Assembly (NCBI RefSeq): GCF_964026435.1
Contig: NZ_OZ032147.1
Coordinates: 930,001 to 994,000 of the forward strand
Direction of reading: 5' to 3'
Origin: Rickettsia endosymbiont of Gonocerus acuteangulatus
GTDB taxonomy: Bacteria > Pseudomonadota > Alphaproteobacteria > Rickettsiales > Rickettsiaceae
DNA length: 64,000 nt
Both the position numbers and the translations under genes were made by a program. The notes under the pieces are model-generated. The model saw nothing but the letters and a program-made list of their open reading frames with translations, had not been told where the DNA came from and did not search any database. The stretch's first letter is position 1. Every line of letters starts with the position of its first letter. Positions 28,425 through 40,326 of the stretch are shown here, one piece after another.

Positions 28425-28944
28425 TTAAAAAATAATTTATATTTTCTATTATTAATAGAAAATATAGTTGACATTTTAGAAAAGTTAGCTAGAATCATTT
28501 GCAAGGATAGCAGTAATGCTATCCTAGGGTATAGAAGCCCTTGATCACAGATGGTTAGCATCATCCATTTAAAAATGCTCCTCAACTTTGTCATGGTTAG
28601 GGAGATAGTAGCTATATACAAGGTTTTAAACCTAAAGGTTGTTATAACTGTTCTGTGACGGTTCTTCTAACTCCCCGGCCACCAACGTTATGCTCTTTGG
28701 TGGTTAATTTGAGTAATTTAAACTTTGTACACAGAACCATTAACCAGTATGGTACGGCATATTTTATAAAGTTTGATACAAGTGAATTTGCATTGTGTAG
28801 ACTTATTTTGAAATTTATCTTGTCTGAAATTTTTTAAAATATACTTTATTTTTATTTGGAATTAAATAACTTCATCTAAGGTGAAACTTGCTTTTCACCT
28901 TAGACGTTCATTATTATCTAAATTTTTTTTGGAAAAGAAGCACA
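28425..28944. other. gene-poor region with several hairpins
   Basis: About 520 bp without a convincing gene. Hairpin-forming segments include GGATAGCAGTAATGCTATCC near 28505, CCACCAA...TTGGTGG near 28680-28702, and a strong one at 28875-28904. A short minus frame beyond the IS200 end (ILANFSKMSTIFSINNRKYK) would end at TAG once the IS is removed. A 20-codon minus-strand tail (YLQIENIFSVNEELIDEV) at 27837-27898 may be the end of another lost gene. The folding potential raises the chance of a structured RNA, which I cannot identify. Confidence 0.35.
28875..28904. terminator. strong hairpin, possible terminator
   Basis: TCTAAGGTGAAA pairs with TTTTCACCTTAGA across a short CTTGC loop. No clear T-run follows at once on either strand, so it may be a terminator or a palindromic repeat. 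Confidence 0.45.
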
Positions 28945-28946
28945 TA

Positions 28947-29306
28947 TAGCTTAATGCGATAAGGTAGTGACTTTTTTAAGAGCATAGTAAACAGCATCAA
29001 AAAAGTGCTCAAAATTAGAAATAGTTTTTCTTATTTCATTCTTGATTTTAAACCAGTAATGCTCAATAGAATTTAAGTCAGGAGAGTAAGTTAGTAAAAA
29101 TAAAATACTACAACCAACAGATTCAATTAACGTTTTCACTTTTGTACTTTTATGAAAATTAATATTATCCATTACTACTATCTGACCAGCCTTTAATTCC
29201 TTGATCAATATCTCTTGTACATAAGTTTCAAAAATGTCCTTATTACATGTCCCATCAAATATTATTGGGGCAATAATATCTTTGACATACAGCCCAGCAA
29301 TCATAC
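28947..29306 (-). mobile_element. IS630-type element A, copy A3, 3' fragment
   Basis: TA (28945-28946) then TAGCTTAATGCGATAAGG. About 117 codons of the catalytic half remain (VVMDNINFHKS; the usual LPTYSPDLN reads LLTYSPDLN). It is cut at 29306 by the IS30-type element; the 5' half is missing. Confidence 0.82.
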
Positions 29307-29492
29307 TGAAAATACTATAAGTAAGTAGAACAGAACCTATTTAAAATAATAAGATTTTAAATAGGTGTCATTGCTAAAATAAAAGGGACCAGTAAATTGC
29401 ACGAAAAAGGGACCAGAGAAGTTGGTGTGACCTAATAAGGTTAATGTGCAATATTCACTAGATAATTAAGCAAGTAAATATCTAGTGATACA

Positions 29493-30914
29493 ATGATAAG
29501 AATAAATATGTATACAACAATTATCACCCTTTATAAACAAGGCAATAGTCAAAGGAATATTGCCAAACTAACAAGAACAGACCGCAAAACAGTACGAAAA
29601 ATAATAAACCGCTATGTAGAGGCTGGTACAGAATCCCCAGCAATCTATGAACGATCTTCAGTTTTGGATTTTTGGCACGAAAAAATAATTGAGTTATTAG
29701 AAAAAAATCTGAGTTACATAAGAATTTTTGAGGAGTTAAAAAATCAAGGTTATACAAGCAGTTATACTTCTTTGACCCGTTATATCAAAAAATATAAAAT
29801 TAAGGATAACAGTTGCATTCGTTTTCATACTTTAGCAGGAGAGGAAGCACAAGTAGATTTTGGTGACATAGGCTTACAGTATAATTCTAAAGGGCGTAGA
29901 GTTAAAGCATATGTATTTAATATGCGTTTAAGCTATAGTCGCCTTGATTATTATGAAGTAGTGTTTGATCAAAGTTGTCAAACATGGATTCAATGTCATA
30001 TCAATGCATTTAATTATTTTGCTGGTAGTCCAAAAGTAATAAAACTTGATAATCTTAAAGCTGGAGTAGTAGATGCCAATTTTTATGAGCCAGTATATCA
30101 GAAGGAATATAAGTGCTTAGCCGATCATTATGGAATTTTACTTTCTCCTTGTCGAGTGTATCAACCGCAAGAAAAAGGCAAAGTTGAGTCGGGAATAAAA
30201 TACGTTAAAAATAATTTTTTTGCTGGTCGTAAATTTGATAGATATGAAGAATTAACAAATGGTCTTGCAAATTGGTTAAATAAGGCCAATAGCCGAATAC
30301 ATGGTACTACTAAGAGAATACCTAGAGAACTGTTTGAGCAAGAGGAAAGAAGTAGTTTGATTCCTTTACCATTAGAAACTTTTGATTTGTCATCTTGGCA
30401 TAATCGAAAAGTAGCAAAAGATTGTCATATTACCATAGATAATAATTATTACTCTGTACCAGCAAAATATATATACAGTGAGGTAATGGTACAATTGTCC
30501 CCAAAACTTGTTCAAATATTTTCTATACAAAATGATTTAATAGCAAGACACGTTAGAACAGAGGGCAAGGGGATATTTACCACTAATCCGTCTCATTATG
30601 CTAAATACAAACGTCTATGCCCAGGTTTTATAGAATATAGTGAACATTATCAACAACAAATGCAGCAGATAGGGAATAATTGCAGTTTATTATTAGAATC
30701 ATTACAACAAACAAGAGTGAATGATTGGCAACGTTGTGCACGAGGTATCATTTCTTTACGTAAGGTTTACAATGATGACTTAATAGATAAAGCCTGTCAT
30801 AGAGCACTACATTATGGTATAAGTTCTTACTCTAAAATTAAGAATATTTTAAATAGTAATGCAGTAAACTTACCATTACCAGAGTTTGGAGGTAATAATG
30901 CAGAACTTATTTAA
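29493..30914 (+). CDS. istA: IstA transposase of IS21
   Basis: This 473-aa protein has an N-terminal HTH (GNSQRNIAKLTRTDRKTVRKI) and an rve-type DDE core: AQVDFGD, KVIKLDNLKAG, and the Glu in KGKVESGIKYVKNNFF. A C-terminal beta-barrel-like region follows (HITIDNNYYSVP). The start ATG is at 29493. It overlaps istB by a few codons. Confidence 0.95.
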   Translation: MIRINMYTTIITLYKQGNSQRNIAKLTRTDRKTVRKIINRYVEAGTESPAIYERSSVLDFWHEKIIELLEKNLSYIRIFEELKNQGYTSSYTSLTRYIKKYKIKDNSCIRFHTLAGEEAQVDFGDIGLQYNSKGRRVKAYVFNMRLSYSRLDYYEVVFDQSCQTWIQCHINAFNYFAGSPKVIKLDNLKAGVVDANFYEPVYQKEYKCLADHYGILLSPCRVYQPQEKGKVESGIKYVKNNFFAGRKFDRYEELTNGLANWLNKANSRIHGTTKRIPRELFEQEERSSLIPLPLETFDLSSWHNRKVAKDCHITIDNNYYSVPAKYIYSEVMVQLSPKLVQIFSIQNDLIARHVRTEGKGIFTTNPSHYAKYKRLCPGFIEYSEHYQQQMQQIGNNCSLLLESLQQTRVNDWQRCARGIISLRKVYNDDLIDKACHRALHYGISSYSKIKNILNSNAVNLPLPEFGGNNAELI

Positions 30915-31641
30915 TGACCTACGAAGCTTTAGATTATCAGGTATAGTCAATAGTTTAAATGAAAGGATTATTTATGCTCAAAATAATAAACTAGGATTTA
31001 AAGAATTTCTATCACTATTATGTGAAGATGAAAAATCTAACCGTAAGGATAATAATTACCGTCGCCGTAAAAGTGCTGCTAAATTGCCGGTAACTAAAAA
31101 TTTAGAAGACTTTGATTTTAATTTCCAACCAAGTGTTGATGCCAAAGTAATAAGTGATTTATCAACTTGTGATTATATTAATACTAAGGGAAATGTAATA
31201 TTCATAGGTGATTCAGGAACTGGGAAAACTCATCTTGCCATTGGGCTAGCATTAAAAGCTTTAACACGAGAATACTCTGTATATTTTACTACGGTATCGG
31301 ATATGCTTTATAATTTACATATTGCAAGAGCAGATAATAGTTATCACAAAAAGGTTAAATTACTCCTATCGTTTGATTTATTAATTCTTGATGAGCTCGG
31401 GTTTAAGCAATTGCCAAAACATTCAGTAGAAGACTTTTTTAATATTATTGCTAAACGATATGAAAATAAATCTACCATTATTACCACAAACAAGGATTTT
31501 GAAAAATGGAATGAAATATTTGCTGATGAAGTATTAACTCATGCAATTATTGATCGAGTGGTACATCATGCTCATATACTAAACATAAAAGGTAAAAGTT
31601 ATCGTATTAATAACTATAAATCTGGAGGTAATATGGCATAA
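30898..31641 (+). CDS. istB: IstB ATPase of IS21
   Basis: About 247 aa from ATG 30898, which sits 5 nt after a GGAGG ribosome-binding site; an upstream TTG at 30886 is less likely. The AAA+ domain has Walker A GDSGTGKTHLA and Walker B LLILDELGFK. IstB selects targets and activates IstA. The start lies inside the end of istA, which supports coupling. Confidence 0.95.
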   Translation: MQNLFNDLRSFRLSGIVNSLNERIIYAQNNKLGFKEFLSLLCEDEKSNRKDNNYRRRKSAAKLPVTKNLEDFDFNFQPSVDAKVISDLSTCDYINTKGNVIFIGDSGTGKTHLAIGLALKALTREYSVYFTTVSDMLYNLHIARADNSYHKKVKLLLSFDLLILDELGFKQLPKHSVEDFFNIIAKRYENKSTIITTNKDFEKWNEIFADEVLTHAIIDRVVHHAHILNIKGKSYRINNYKSGGNMA

Positions 31642-31718
31642 AAATTTTTAAATATAGTGGTTCCTTTTTCGTGCAATTTACTGGTCCCTTTTTAATTGAC
31701 AATGACAATAGGTAATGA

Positions 31719-33653
31719 TGAACAGAAAATATAGACACTTATCTCGAGAAGAGAGATATGAGATAAAAAGAATGTATGACCTAGGAGTCAGTATTAATAA
31801 GATATAGCATAAGTCATTAAGGTACTGACAGAGCGAGAGTATCATGTTATAGTAAGCAAATATTAACAAGCATGTAAAGAGATATGGCACGAGCATATGC
31901 AATAGAACTAAGACTAAGAGTTATAAAAGCTGTAGAAGCAGGGATACGAATAAGTAAGGTAAGTAAATTATTTAATGTAAGTCGTGATACTATATATAAA
32001 TGGAAAAAATTAAAAGATAAGCAAGGTACTTTAGAAGCAGCAACTGGTTATCAGAAAGGACATAGTCATAAGATAAAAGATTCAGAATCTTTTAAAGAAT
32101 TTTTTAAAGCTAATATGAATAAAACATCAAAGGAGTTAGCAAAGCAATGGGGTAATATTGCATCTGTAACTATTTTAAGACAAATCAGAAAACTTGGCTA
32201 AGCTATAAACAAAACTCATTTTCATCCGAAAAGAGATATTAAATTAAGAAATGAATTTATAGCAAAGATACAAACCATCACAAAAGACAAATTAGTATAT
32301 CTTGATGAATCTGGAATAGAGGATAATGCTTGCAAAGAGTATGGATGGAGCATTATAGGACAAAGGTGTTATGGAGAAAAGGTGTATCAACATAAATTTA
32401 GAATAAGTATGATAGCTGGTCTTTGTAATGGTAATCTTATTGCTCCTGTAATATTTGAAGGTAATTGTAATACAGAGGTCTTTAAAACTTATATTAGGGA
32501 TGTATTAATTACAGAATTACAACCTGGGCAAACCGTTATTATGGATAACATTAATTTTCATAAAAATTCTAAAGTTAAAGAGTTAATTGAATCCATTGGT
32601 TGTACCATATTGTATTTACCAACTTACTCTCCTGATTTAAATCCTATAGAGCATTACTGGTTTAAGATAAAAAATGAAATTAGGAAAGTTGTAGGAGATT
32701 TTGAAACATTTTATGATGCTGTTTTTAATACTATTAAATTGTCAGTATCTTAATGATTTATGCTATAGCACAACATCTTACGAGGTCTAAAAGCACTATT
32801 AGTATGGAGCTAAAAAGAAATAAGGTAAAAGATAAGTATATGCCTTGTATTGCTCAGGAAAAATATGAAAACAGGATGTATCAGCAAGAGTTATTAAAAA
32901 TAGAAAAGAACCCTATGTTGTTAGATTATATTAAAAATGCTATGATTCGCAAGAAATGGTCGCCGGATGCTATAGCCGGAAAGTTAAAACTAGACAAAAA
33001 TACAGCTTTGTGTATCAGTACAGAAAGTATATATAGATTTGTTTACACTTCTGCAGTAGCAGCTAAATTAAAGTTATATAGCTATTTACCTTCTAAAAGA
33101 TATAAAAGGCAAAAAAGAGGGAAGAGGCGTCAAAGGATCATTATACCACAAAGGATCTCAATACATCAGCGTGATGCAATAGCTACGAAAAAGGTAGAAG
33201 TAGGGAATTTTGAGGCAGATCTTACATTTTATAAAGGTAATCAAAGTATGAATATTGGTGCACTGGTGGATAATAAAGAGTCAAAAGATTATTTTAGTGC
33301 TGAATAACTCCAAGAGAGCTACAACAGTTACCAATGGTTTTTTAAGAAAGATAAAAACTCTTCCAAATAGTGTGAGAAAGACTATTACTATGGATAATGG
33401 CAAAGAGTTTGTGGGGCATGTTGCCTATAGACTATCTGGGTTTCAAACTTTCTTTTGTGATCCATACCGCCCTAGACAAAAAGCATTAGTGGAAAAAATG
33501 AATTCTATGATTCATAGAATTTTACCTAAAAATACAGATATTACTACCGTTACACAAAGAGATCTTGACAATGTTGCTGAGATTTTAAATAACATGCCAA
33601 GAAAGATTTTTGGTTATAAAACCCCCAATGAAATTTGGGCAGAAAATTTATAG
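31719..33653 (+). pseudogene. IS30-type transposase, broken by IS630-B and a frameshift
   Basis: The start MNRKYRHLSREERYEIK is at about 31719, then the frame is cut by IS630-B3. It resumes at 32768 (AQHLTRSKSTISMELKRNK) and runs to about 33280, where one extra base (GATAATAAAGAG against GATAAAAAGAG in J3) shifts it. The last part (MDNGKEFVGH, LVEKMNSM) is in another frame. The copy at 55398 is intact. Confidence 0.85.
31805..32765 (+). mobile_element. IS630-type element B, copy B3 (961 bp, transposase frameshifted)
   Basis: Ends TAGCATAAGTCATTAAGG and its 3' counterpart, with TA at 31803-31804 and 32766-32767; removal restores the IS30 transposase sequence (AATAAGATAGCACAACATC). The transposase reading starts at 31884 but is frameshifted near 32198 (CTATAGCT has become CTAAGCT) and stops. 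The catalytic half is open again from about 32215 to 32753. Confidence 0.88.
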
Positions 33654-33683
33654 GTTTTGTTCTACTTAGTCCTTGCATTTTCA

Positions 33684-34017
33684 TACCAACAGAGTTGAGT
33701 ATGTTGTTACCAATAACAAAACTCACAAATCTTCTAAAGCTGCACAAGATGAGTGTGGCTTTCGATGGGTAATTGAGAGCATGCACAGAGAAATTAAGCA
33801 ACTTACTGGGATAGAACGTTGTCAATGCAGGAAACAGCGTATTCAACGTAATCATATTAGTTGGGCATTTTTAGTTTGGGCATTTCTCAAAAGGACTGCA
33901 AATACAATCGGTAAAACGGTTTACCAAATAAAGTTAGGGCTTTTAGATGACTATATGCAACAACAGCTGCGTTCTCCATCTTTACGATATTTAGAACCAA
34001 ACATAGCGTAAGTTTTG
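33684..34017 (+). mobile_element. IS701-like element fragment (3' third)
   Basis: Begins abruptly after the IS30 end with TACCAACAGAGTTGAG and ends CATAGCGTAAGTTTTG. It encodes the transposase C-terminus (CGFRWVIESMHREIK). The rest is missing. It joins directly to a fragment of IS630-B. Confidence 0.85.
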
Positions 34018-34207
34018 TATAGTATCACGACTTACATTAAATAATTTACTTACCTTACTTATTCGTATCCCTGCTTCTACAGCTTTTATAACTCTTAGTC
34101 TTAGTTCTATTGCATATGCTCGTGCCATATCTCTTTACATGCTTGTTAATATTTGCTTACTATAACATGATACTCTCGCTCTGTCAGTACCTTAATGACT
34201 TATGCTA
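34018..34207 (-). mobile_element. IS630-type element B, copy B4, 5' fragment
   Basis: The outer 5' end (…CTTATGCTA then TA at 34208-34209) and about 48 codons of the transposase start remain. It is cut at 34018 by the IS701-like end. The flanking sequence at 34210 is an istA-like gene. Confidence 0.82.
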
Positions 34208-34209
34208 TA

Positions 34210-34497
34210 TTCTCCAGGATGATGATCCTGTAGATATTCTAATAATGTTAATGATGTTAAATGTGGTATTTGTTCTAATAAAGGCACTATAATTGGTTCC
34301 CACACTTTGTCTAAAGGATCATTAATACGTTTAGAAACTTTTTTATATTGTTTTTGTGGTAGCCCTCTTCTTTCTATATTTCTAGCAGTACGTTCTGAAA
34401 ATCCTGCTTTAGCTGATGCAATAACTTGGTTTAAACCTGCTTTTCTTAATGTCATATATACCTTTACTTGTTGGTGTGTTATTCTTTTCCCAGACAT
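34210..34497 (-). pseudogene. N-terminal fragment of a different IS21-family IstA
   Basis: About 95 codons remain: MSGKRITHQQVKVYMTLRK, IASAKAGFSERTARNIER, DPLDKVWEPIIVPLLE and LTLLEYLQDHHPGEY. This is the start of an IstA unrelated to the intact IS21 here, of the type common in Rickettsia and Legionella. IS630-B4 entered at a TA and the rest is lost. Upstream, TGACAG...GACATC near 34520-34556 may be the element's end. Confidence 0.75.
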
Positions 34498-34615
34498 CTT
34501 TGCAACTAATTAATTTGTTTAGATGTCTATTTTATTATCGGCAAAGAAAACTGTCACCCCTCGGCAATAATATCTGTCATTGCATAAACTGAGAAAGAAA
34601 TAAGTTGGTACTAAA

Positions 34616-34862
34616 AACCATAATATATCATTTTAACAGCTGGGAAGTTTGTTTTTATTTCTGATAAAATATAATTCATGTTTTCCAAGATCTCTATCAC
34701 TCCAACAATTTAGTGCTTTCAATAAATGAGAGGTAATAAAATTTTTAAACCTCTTACTTTTATTCTTTATTAATTACCAATCTACTAAATAGATTTTTGG
34801 TTTTTTAATTATGCTTCCAGATAATAAATCATAATCAGGGTATATATACTCGTTCATTTATA
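34616..34862 (-). pseudogene. short remnants of an unknown gene
   Basis: On the minus strand an ATG near 34858 gives MNEYIYPDYDLLSGSIIKKP and stops soon at TAA. A second open piece (RFKNFITSHLLKALNCW, DRDLGKHELYFI) follows in another frame and ends at TAA near 34637. These look like a decayed small gene. The remainder of 34498-35058 holds only repeats. Confidence 0.3.
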
Positions 34863-34969
34863 CTATACTTTAAATTAGCTGCGTTTAATCTAAAGTGTAG
34901 TTTAGGTAAAAGTAAATATTTAGATCTAATAATATTAGTATTTTTAGCTGGACTTAGTTAGTAAGCCAC

Positions 34970-35218
34970 GGGAGGCATTGCCTGCCTGGATCGAGAGTCG
35001 TCTGAGCTATGCGAATGAAATGAGCGTGGCAATCTAGGAAAAATAATAAAAAATACTACAAAACTTACGCTATGTTATAGCAAATATGCTAAAAACCCTT
35101 ACTACAAAGCTATGTTTTTACAGTGCATCACTTTATAATATCCTTTAATTTATAGGAATTATATCAAACATAGCGTAAGTTTTGACTATAAAAATTAGCA
35201 TTTTTTAGCTGGTCCCCG
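34970..35218. repeat. palindromic repeat of the GCATTGCCTGC type, split by a MITE
   Basis: The left part GGAGGCATTGCCTGCCTGG continues into GAGAGTCGTCTGAGC and GAGCGTGGCAATC. After the MITE (35059-35184) it goes on with TATAAAAATTAGCATTTTTTAGCTGG. The same blocks occur at 43550-43740 and 47993-48200. Confidence 0.55.
35059..35184. mobile_element. MITE with IS701-like ends, copy M2 (126 bp)
   Basis: CAAAACTTACGCTATG ends; the duplication ACTA is at 35055-35058 and 35185-35188. It belongs to the 126-bp sub-type (AACCCTTACTACAAAGCTATG inside, split here as AACCCTTACTAC and AAAGCTATG). Confidence 0.85.
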
Positions 35219-35229
35219 TAGACAAGCCA

Positions 35230-35563
35230 ATAGTACCGTACAGTTATTAAAAAAATGTTATATTTTATTCAGGTGTAGGTGACCTTATATGTCATTCTTA
35301 GCTAGAAGCGGGAATCCAGAAAAATAAACATAAAAGCAGTAAGTTTTTAAAATTAAAAGCTTAGGTTATCTCGCTTTATGCTGGATTCCCGCTGCAGCTA
35401 GGAATGACATATCAAAACTTACGCTATGTTTGATATAATGCCCATGAATTAAGGGATATTATGAAGTGCTTCACTATAAAACATTGCTGTGTAATAAGAG
35501 TTTTTAGCATATTTGCTATAACATAGCGTAAGTTTTGATATAATAAAAACTGTCCGATACTAT
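35230..35563. mobile_element. palindromic non-autonomous element with 11-bp direct repeats, copy 2
   Basis: Ends ATAGTACCGTACAGTT and AACTGTCCGATACTAT. It is flanked by TAGACAAGCCA (35219-35229) and TAGACAAGCTA (35564-35574), one mismatch in 11. It contains a palindromic-element unit (35290-35410) and a MITE (35413-35537). Without the MITE it is about 205 bp, the same as copy 1 at 11870. Confidence 0.65.
35413..35537. mobile_element. MITE with IS701-like ends, copy M3 (125 bp)
   Basis: CAAAACTTACGCTATG ends with duplicated ATAT (35409-35412 and 35538-35541). It has inserted into the palindromic element at 35230. Confidence 0.85.
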
Positions 35564-35634
35564 TAGACAAGCTACGGGGTGATAGAGGGGAAAACGATCC
35601 ATGCAGGCAGAGCTGCGACAGAATGAAAATGTTT

Positions 35635-37179
<1,545 letters not shown>

Positions 37180-37263
37180 TTATAGAATGTTAAAGAACTC
37201 TAATGCAACCTAGACTATAATAAAAATTATGTCAAGATTTTTAAATAAGGTCATAGTATATTG

Positions 37264-38889
37264 TTAATTATTTTTATTATATTTAATTGCGGCTTCAATA
37301 AATTTAATGAATAGTGGATGAGCTTCAAAAGGTTTTGACTTAAATTCTGGATGAAATTGTACTCCTACAAACCATTGTAGTTTAGGTAATTCAATTGCTT
37401 CCACAATCTTTTTATCTTCTGAAAATCCGCTAAACTTTACGCCATTTTTTTCAAAAATATCTTGAAAATTATTATTAAATTTATATCTATGATGATGTCG
37501 TTCACTTATTTTAAGTTCTCCATATGCGTTAGCAGCAATACTATCCGATACTAAATTACATGTATAAGAACCAAGACGCATAGTCTTTTTTACATTTTCT
37601 ATTGTGATATCTGATGGATTAAAATCCTCATCATTTTTGCTTATTCTTTCAATAATTTTTGTACCAGCTGTTTTAAACTCTTCCGTTATAGCGTCTTTAA
37701 GACCTATTAAATTACGAGCTATTTCAATAGCAGCAAGCTGCATCCCAAGACATATGCCAAAAAAAGGTATATTATTAGTTCGAGCATAATTTACTGCTAA
37801 AATCTTTCCTTCAGTTGCTCGCTCACCAAATCCGCCTGGAACTAATATTCCGTCAACACCTAATAATTTTTTAGAAATATTTTCATTGGTTACATTTTCT
37901 GCATTTATCCATACTAAATCAACTTTATATTTATGATATATACCAGCATGGTCAAGAGCTTCGATTACTGATTTATAAGCATCTTTTAATTTATGATATT
38001 TAGCTATAATAGCGATGATTCGTATTTTTGAATGAGATTCTTTTAATCTTTCAATTATATCATGCCATCTATCTAATTTAGAAGGTGCAATAGTAAGATT
38101 AAAAAATTTTAATATTTTATTGTCAAACCCATAATCATGATAAGCAAGAGGTACTAAATATATATTTTTCTGATCTATTGCTGGAATAACATACTCAGGG
38201 TCTATATTACAAAATAGAGCTATTTTTTCTATTTCGCTTTTAGCAATTTTGCGTTCTGCTCGGCATACTAAAATATTCGGCGAAATACCAATAGTGCGAA
38301 GTTCTTTTACAGAATGTTGAGTAGGTTTAGTTTTTAGCTCACGAGCAGTTTTAACATATGGTAATAAAGTTAGATGAATGAATAAACATTGTTTGCTTTT
38401 TAACTTATTTCCAATTTGTCTTATAGCTTCAAAAAAAGGTAACCCTTCAATATCGTCTACTGTACCACCTATCTCGCAAAGTACTAAATCAAAACCTTTA
38501 GTATTTGAAAGTATAAAATCTTTTATTATATTTGTAACATGCGGAATAACCTGTACTGTAAGACCGGTATAATTTCCTAATCTTTCCTCCTTAAGTAGTT
38601 TTGAATATACAGCTCCTGTTGTGATATTATCAAACTTACAAGCAGGGACTCCTGTAAAACGCTCATAATGTCCAAGGTCAAGATCAGTTTCAGCCCCGTC
38701 ATCGGTAACATATACTTCACCGTGTTGGTGAGGGTTCATTGTTCCAGGGTCAACATTTAAATAAGGGTCTAGTTTCCGTAAACAAACTTTAAAACCTTTT
38801 GCTTGCAAAAGCATTGCAAGAGAAGCGGCAGTTAGACCTTTACCTAAAGATGAAACTATTCCGCCTGTAATAAAGATAAAACGCACCAT
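37264..38889 (-). CDS. pyrG: CTP synthase
   Basis: This 541-aa enzyme makes CTP from UTP with glutamine nitrogen. The synthetase domain begins [18 protein letters not shown] with the P-loop, then [30 protein letters not shown]. The C-terminal glutaminase has its catalytic Cys in [10 protein letters not shown] and the His-Glu pair in GVQFHPEF. Length is normal. The start is 3 nt after the kdsB stop, so they form an operon. CTP also feeds CMP-Kdo and CDP-diacylglycerol. Confidence 0.97.
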   Translation of the reverse strand: MVRFIFITGGIVSSLGKGLTAASLAMLLQAKGFKVCLRKLDPYLNVDPGTMNPHQHGEVYVTDDGAETDLDLGHYERFTGVPACKFDNITTGAVYSKLLKEERLGNYTGLTVQVIPHVTNIIKDFILSNTKGFDLVLCEIGGTVDDIEGLPFFEAIRQIGNKLKSKQCLFIHLTLLPYVKTARELKTKPTQHSVKELRTIGISPNILVCRAERKIAKSEIEKIALFCNIDPEYVIPAIDQKNIYLVPLAYHDYGFDNKILKFFNLTIAPSKLDRWHDIIERLKESHSKIRIIAIIAKYHKLKDAYKSVIEALDHAGIYHKYKVDLVWINAENVTNENISKKLLGVDGILVPGGFGERATEGKILAVNYARTNNIPFFGICLGMQLAAIEIARNLIGLKDAITEEFKTAGTKIIERISKNDEDFNPSDITIENVKKTMRLGSYTCNLVSDSIAANAYGELKISERHHHRYKFNNNFQDIFEKNGVKFSGFSEDKKIVEAIELPKLQWFVGVQFHPEFKSKPFEAHPLFIKFIEAAIKYNKNN

Positions 38890-38892
38890 TCT

Positions 38893-39627
38893 TTAAACTA
38901 ATTTACTCTTTTCATAAAATTTTACTGCTTTTCTTAAATCTTCAGGTGTATCAACTGAAATAGGGACGTTATTAACTAAACATGTACCAATCGTCATGCC
39001 ATTTTCAAGAAGTCGTAACTGCTCTAAACGTTCTGTTTTCTCTAAAAACGTTGGTTCAAGAGCAATGAATCTTTCTAAAGCATTTTTACGAAAGCCGTAC
39101 ATCCCCACATGATATAAAAATTCTTCCGCACCATTTGGAATAAGACTGCGTGAAAAATATATGGCTTTTCCCTGAGAGTCAATAGCTACAGTAACATTAC
39201 TTGCAGCTTCTACTGAATCTTTCTCTACTTTTACTACAGGAGTGACAATATCATATTTGCTATTTTTTAAATATTCTATTACCTTTAAAATTGATTCCGG
39301 TTCAATGAAAGGCATATCACCTTGCATATTAACTATATAATTAATATTTTGATTATTTGGAATTAACTTAAAAGCTTCATAGCTGCGGTCAGTACCGGTT
39401 GGAATATTACTATCGGTAAATATAACTTTTCCGCCAAGCTTTTCAATTATGCTTGCTATTTCCTGTGAATCAGTCGCAACATAAATATGTTCAAGATTAG
39501 TTTGATTTACTTGTTTAAATACACGTTCGATTAAAGTAGATGAGCCGATTAGCTGTAGAGGTTTACGTGTAAGTCTAGTTGAGCTAAGACGGGAAGGGAT
39601 GATTATAGCAACGTCTTGATGCTTCAT
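38893..39627 (-). CDS. kdsB: CMP-Kdo synthetase
   Basis: This 244-aa enzyme activates Kdo with CTP for LPS inner-core synthesis. Motifs are [57 protein letters not shown] and the CMP-binding VYFSR-like IYFSRSLIP. It is the first gene of kdsB-pyrG, so the two CTP-linked steps are co-transcribed. Confidence 0.95.
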   Translation of the reverse strand: MKHQDVAIIIPSRLSSTRLTRKPLQLIGSSTLIERVFKQVNQTNLEHIYVATDSQEIASIIEKLGGKVIFTDSNIPTGTDRSYEAFKLIPNNQNINYIVNMQGDMPFIEPESILKVIEYLKNSKYDIVTPVVKVEKDSVEAASNVTVAIDSQGKAIYFSRSLIPNGAEEFLYHVGMYGFRKNALERFIALEPTFLEKTERLEQLRLLENGMTIGTCLVNNVPISVDTPEDLRKAVKFYEKSKLV

Positions 39628-39742
39628 GAATTTACCTTATTTAAATTAAATCCGAAAATAATTGTTGACAGATTAGCCTTTTTCAGCGATAAAGTAAAAC
39701 ATAATTTTTAAATATATCAATATTTGATTAATTTCAAAAATC

Positions 39743-39814
39743 GTTATTGCGAGCATTTGCTCGGAGCGTGGCAATCTCGTGAGATTGCTTCGTCGCTACG
39801 CTTCTCGCAATGAC
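39743..39814. repeat. palindromic repeat of the GTCATTGCGAG type
   Basis: GTTATTGCGAGCATTTGC at the left and GCTTCTCGCAATGAC at the right, with GTGGCAATCTCGTGAGATTGC in two halves at the centre. It lies upstream of tRNA-Lys. Confidence 0.65.
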
Positions 39815-39863
39815 GGGGAATTGATCCGCAAGGGAATAATACCTAGTATATAAATATATTTAA

Positions 39864-39939
39864 GAGCTCGTAGCTCAGTTGGTAGAGCATTTGACTTTTA
39901 ATCAAAGGGTCCCGGGTTCAAATCCCGGCGAGCTCACCA
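39864..39939 (+). tRNA. tRNA-Lys (TTT anticodon)
   Basis: Acceptor GAGCTCG pairs with CGAGCTC. The anticodon loop CTTTTAA carries TTT, the T-arm is CCGGGTTCAAATCCCGG, and CCA is encoded at 39937-39939. Confidence 0.97.
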
Positions 39940-40060
39940 CATTATTTAACCATTTTATCGAAGTTAAAATAATTTTTTATCCTAACTTCGTATTCTATAG
40001 TTAATTCAGCCTAGCTTGCTGACAGGTGTGATGATAAACCTATAAACATCAATTAACTAT

Positions 40061-40137
40061 GGGTTTGTAGCTCAGCTGGTTAGAGCACACGCCTGATAAG
40101 CGTGAGGTCGGAAGTTCAAGTCTTCTCAAACCCACCA
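40061..40137 (+). tRNA. tRNA-Ile (GAT anticodon)
   Basis: Acceptor GGGTTTG pairs with CAAACCC. The anticodon loop CTGATAA carries GAT, and CCA is encoded at 40135-40137. It stands alone, not inside an rRNA operon. The 190 bp after it are AT-rich without a gene. Confidence 0.97.
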
Positions 40138-40326
40138 TCTCTTATTTTTTCAATTCACACATATCACGGTTAACGCTAGCTAAAGGCTTTTTAGTATTTA
40201 TAGCAAAATTAGATAATACTAAAATTTATACTCCTAATTAAATTTCTATTGCATTTATAAATCTACTTTCATAATATTTTATTAACCTTAAGTTAATAAG
40301 GTTTTAAAACTTAATATAAATAAATT

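Larger units (their letters stand above)
29366..31707 (+). mobile_element. IS21-type element, copy 1 (2342 bp)
   Basis: Ends TGTCATTG and CAATGACA, with further AAGGGACCAGTAAATTGCAC-type repeats inside each end. The 5-bp duplication ATAGG flanks it (29361-29365 and 31708-31712). It lies just upstream of the IS30 transposase start. The second copy at 57264-59605 has the same length and no difference that I could see in its two genes. Confidence 0.93.
29307..33683 (+). mobile_element. IS30-type element, copy J1, host to IS21 and IS630-B
   Basis: Inverted ends: TGAAAATACTATAAGTAAGT at the left and the complement of TGAAAATGCAAGGACTAAGT at the right (33683). IS21 sits at 29366-31707 with duplicated ATAGG, and IS630-B3 at 31805-32765 with duplicated TA. 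Subtracting both leaves about 1067 bp, like the intact copy J3 at 55337. The left flank is IS630-A and the right flank is IS701, so the outer context has been rearranged. Confidence 0.85.

Noticed and set aside
28640-28690. tRNA-like 3' end (GGTTC...CCACCA) suggesting a permuted tmRNA
   Set aside because: No matching 5' acceptor strand or tag reading frame follows, and the T-loop does not fit.
28655-28837. 60-codon plus-strand frame in the hairpin-rich region
   Set aside because: It has no recognisable motif, lies over inverted repeats, and has no convincing ribosome-binding site.
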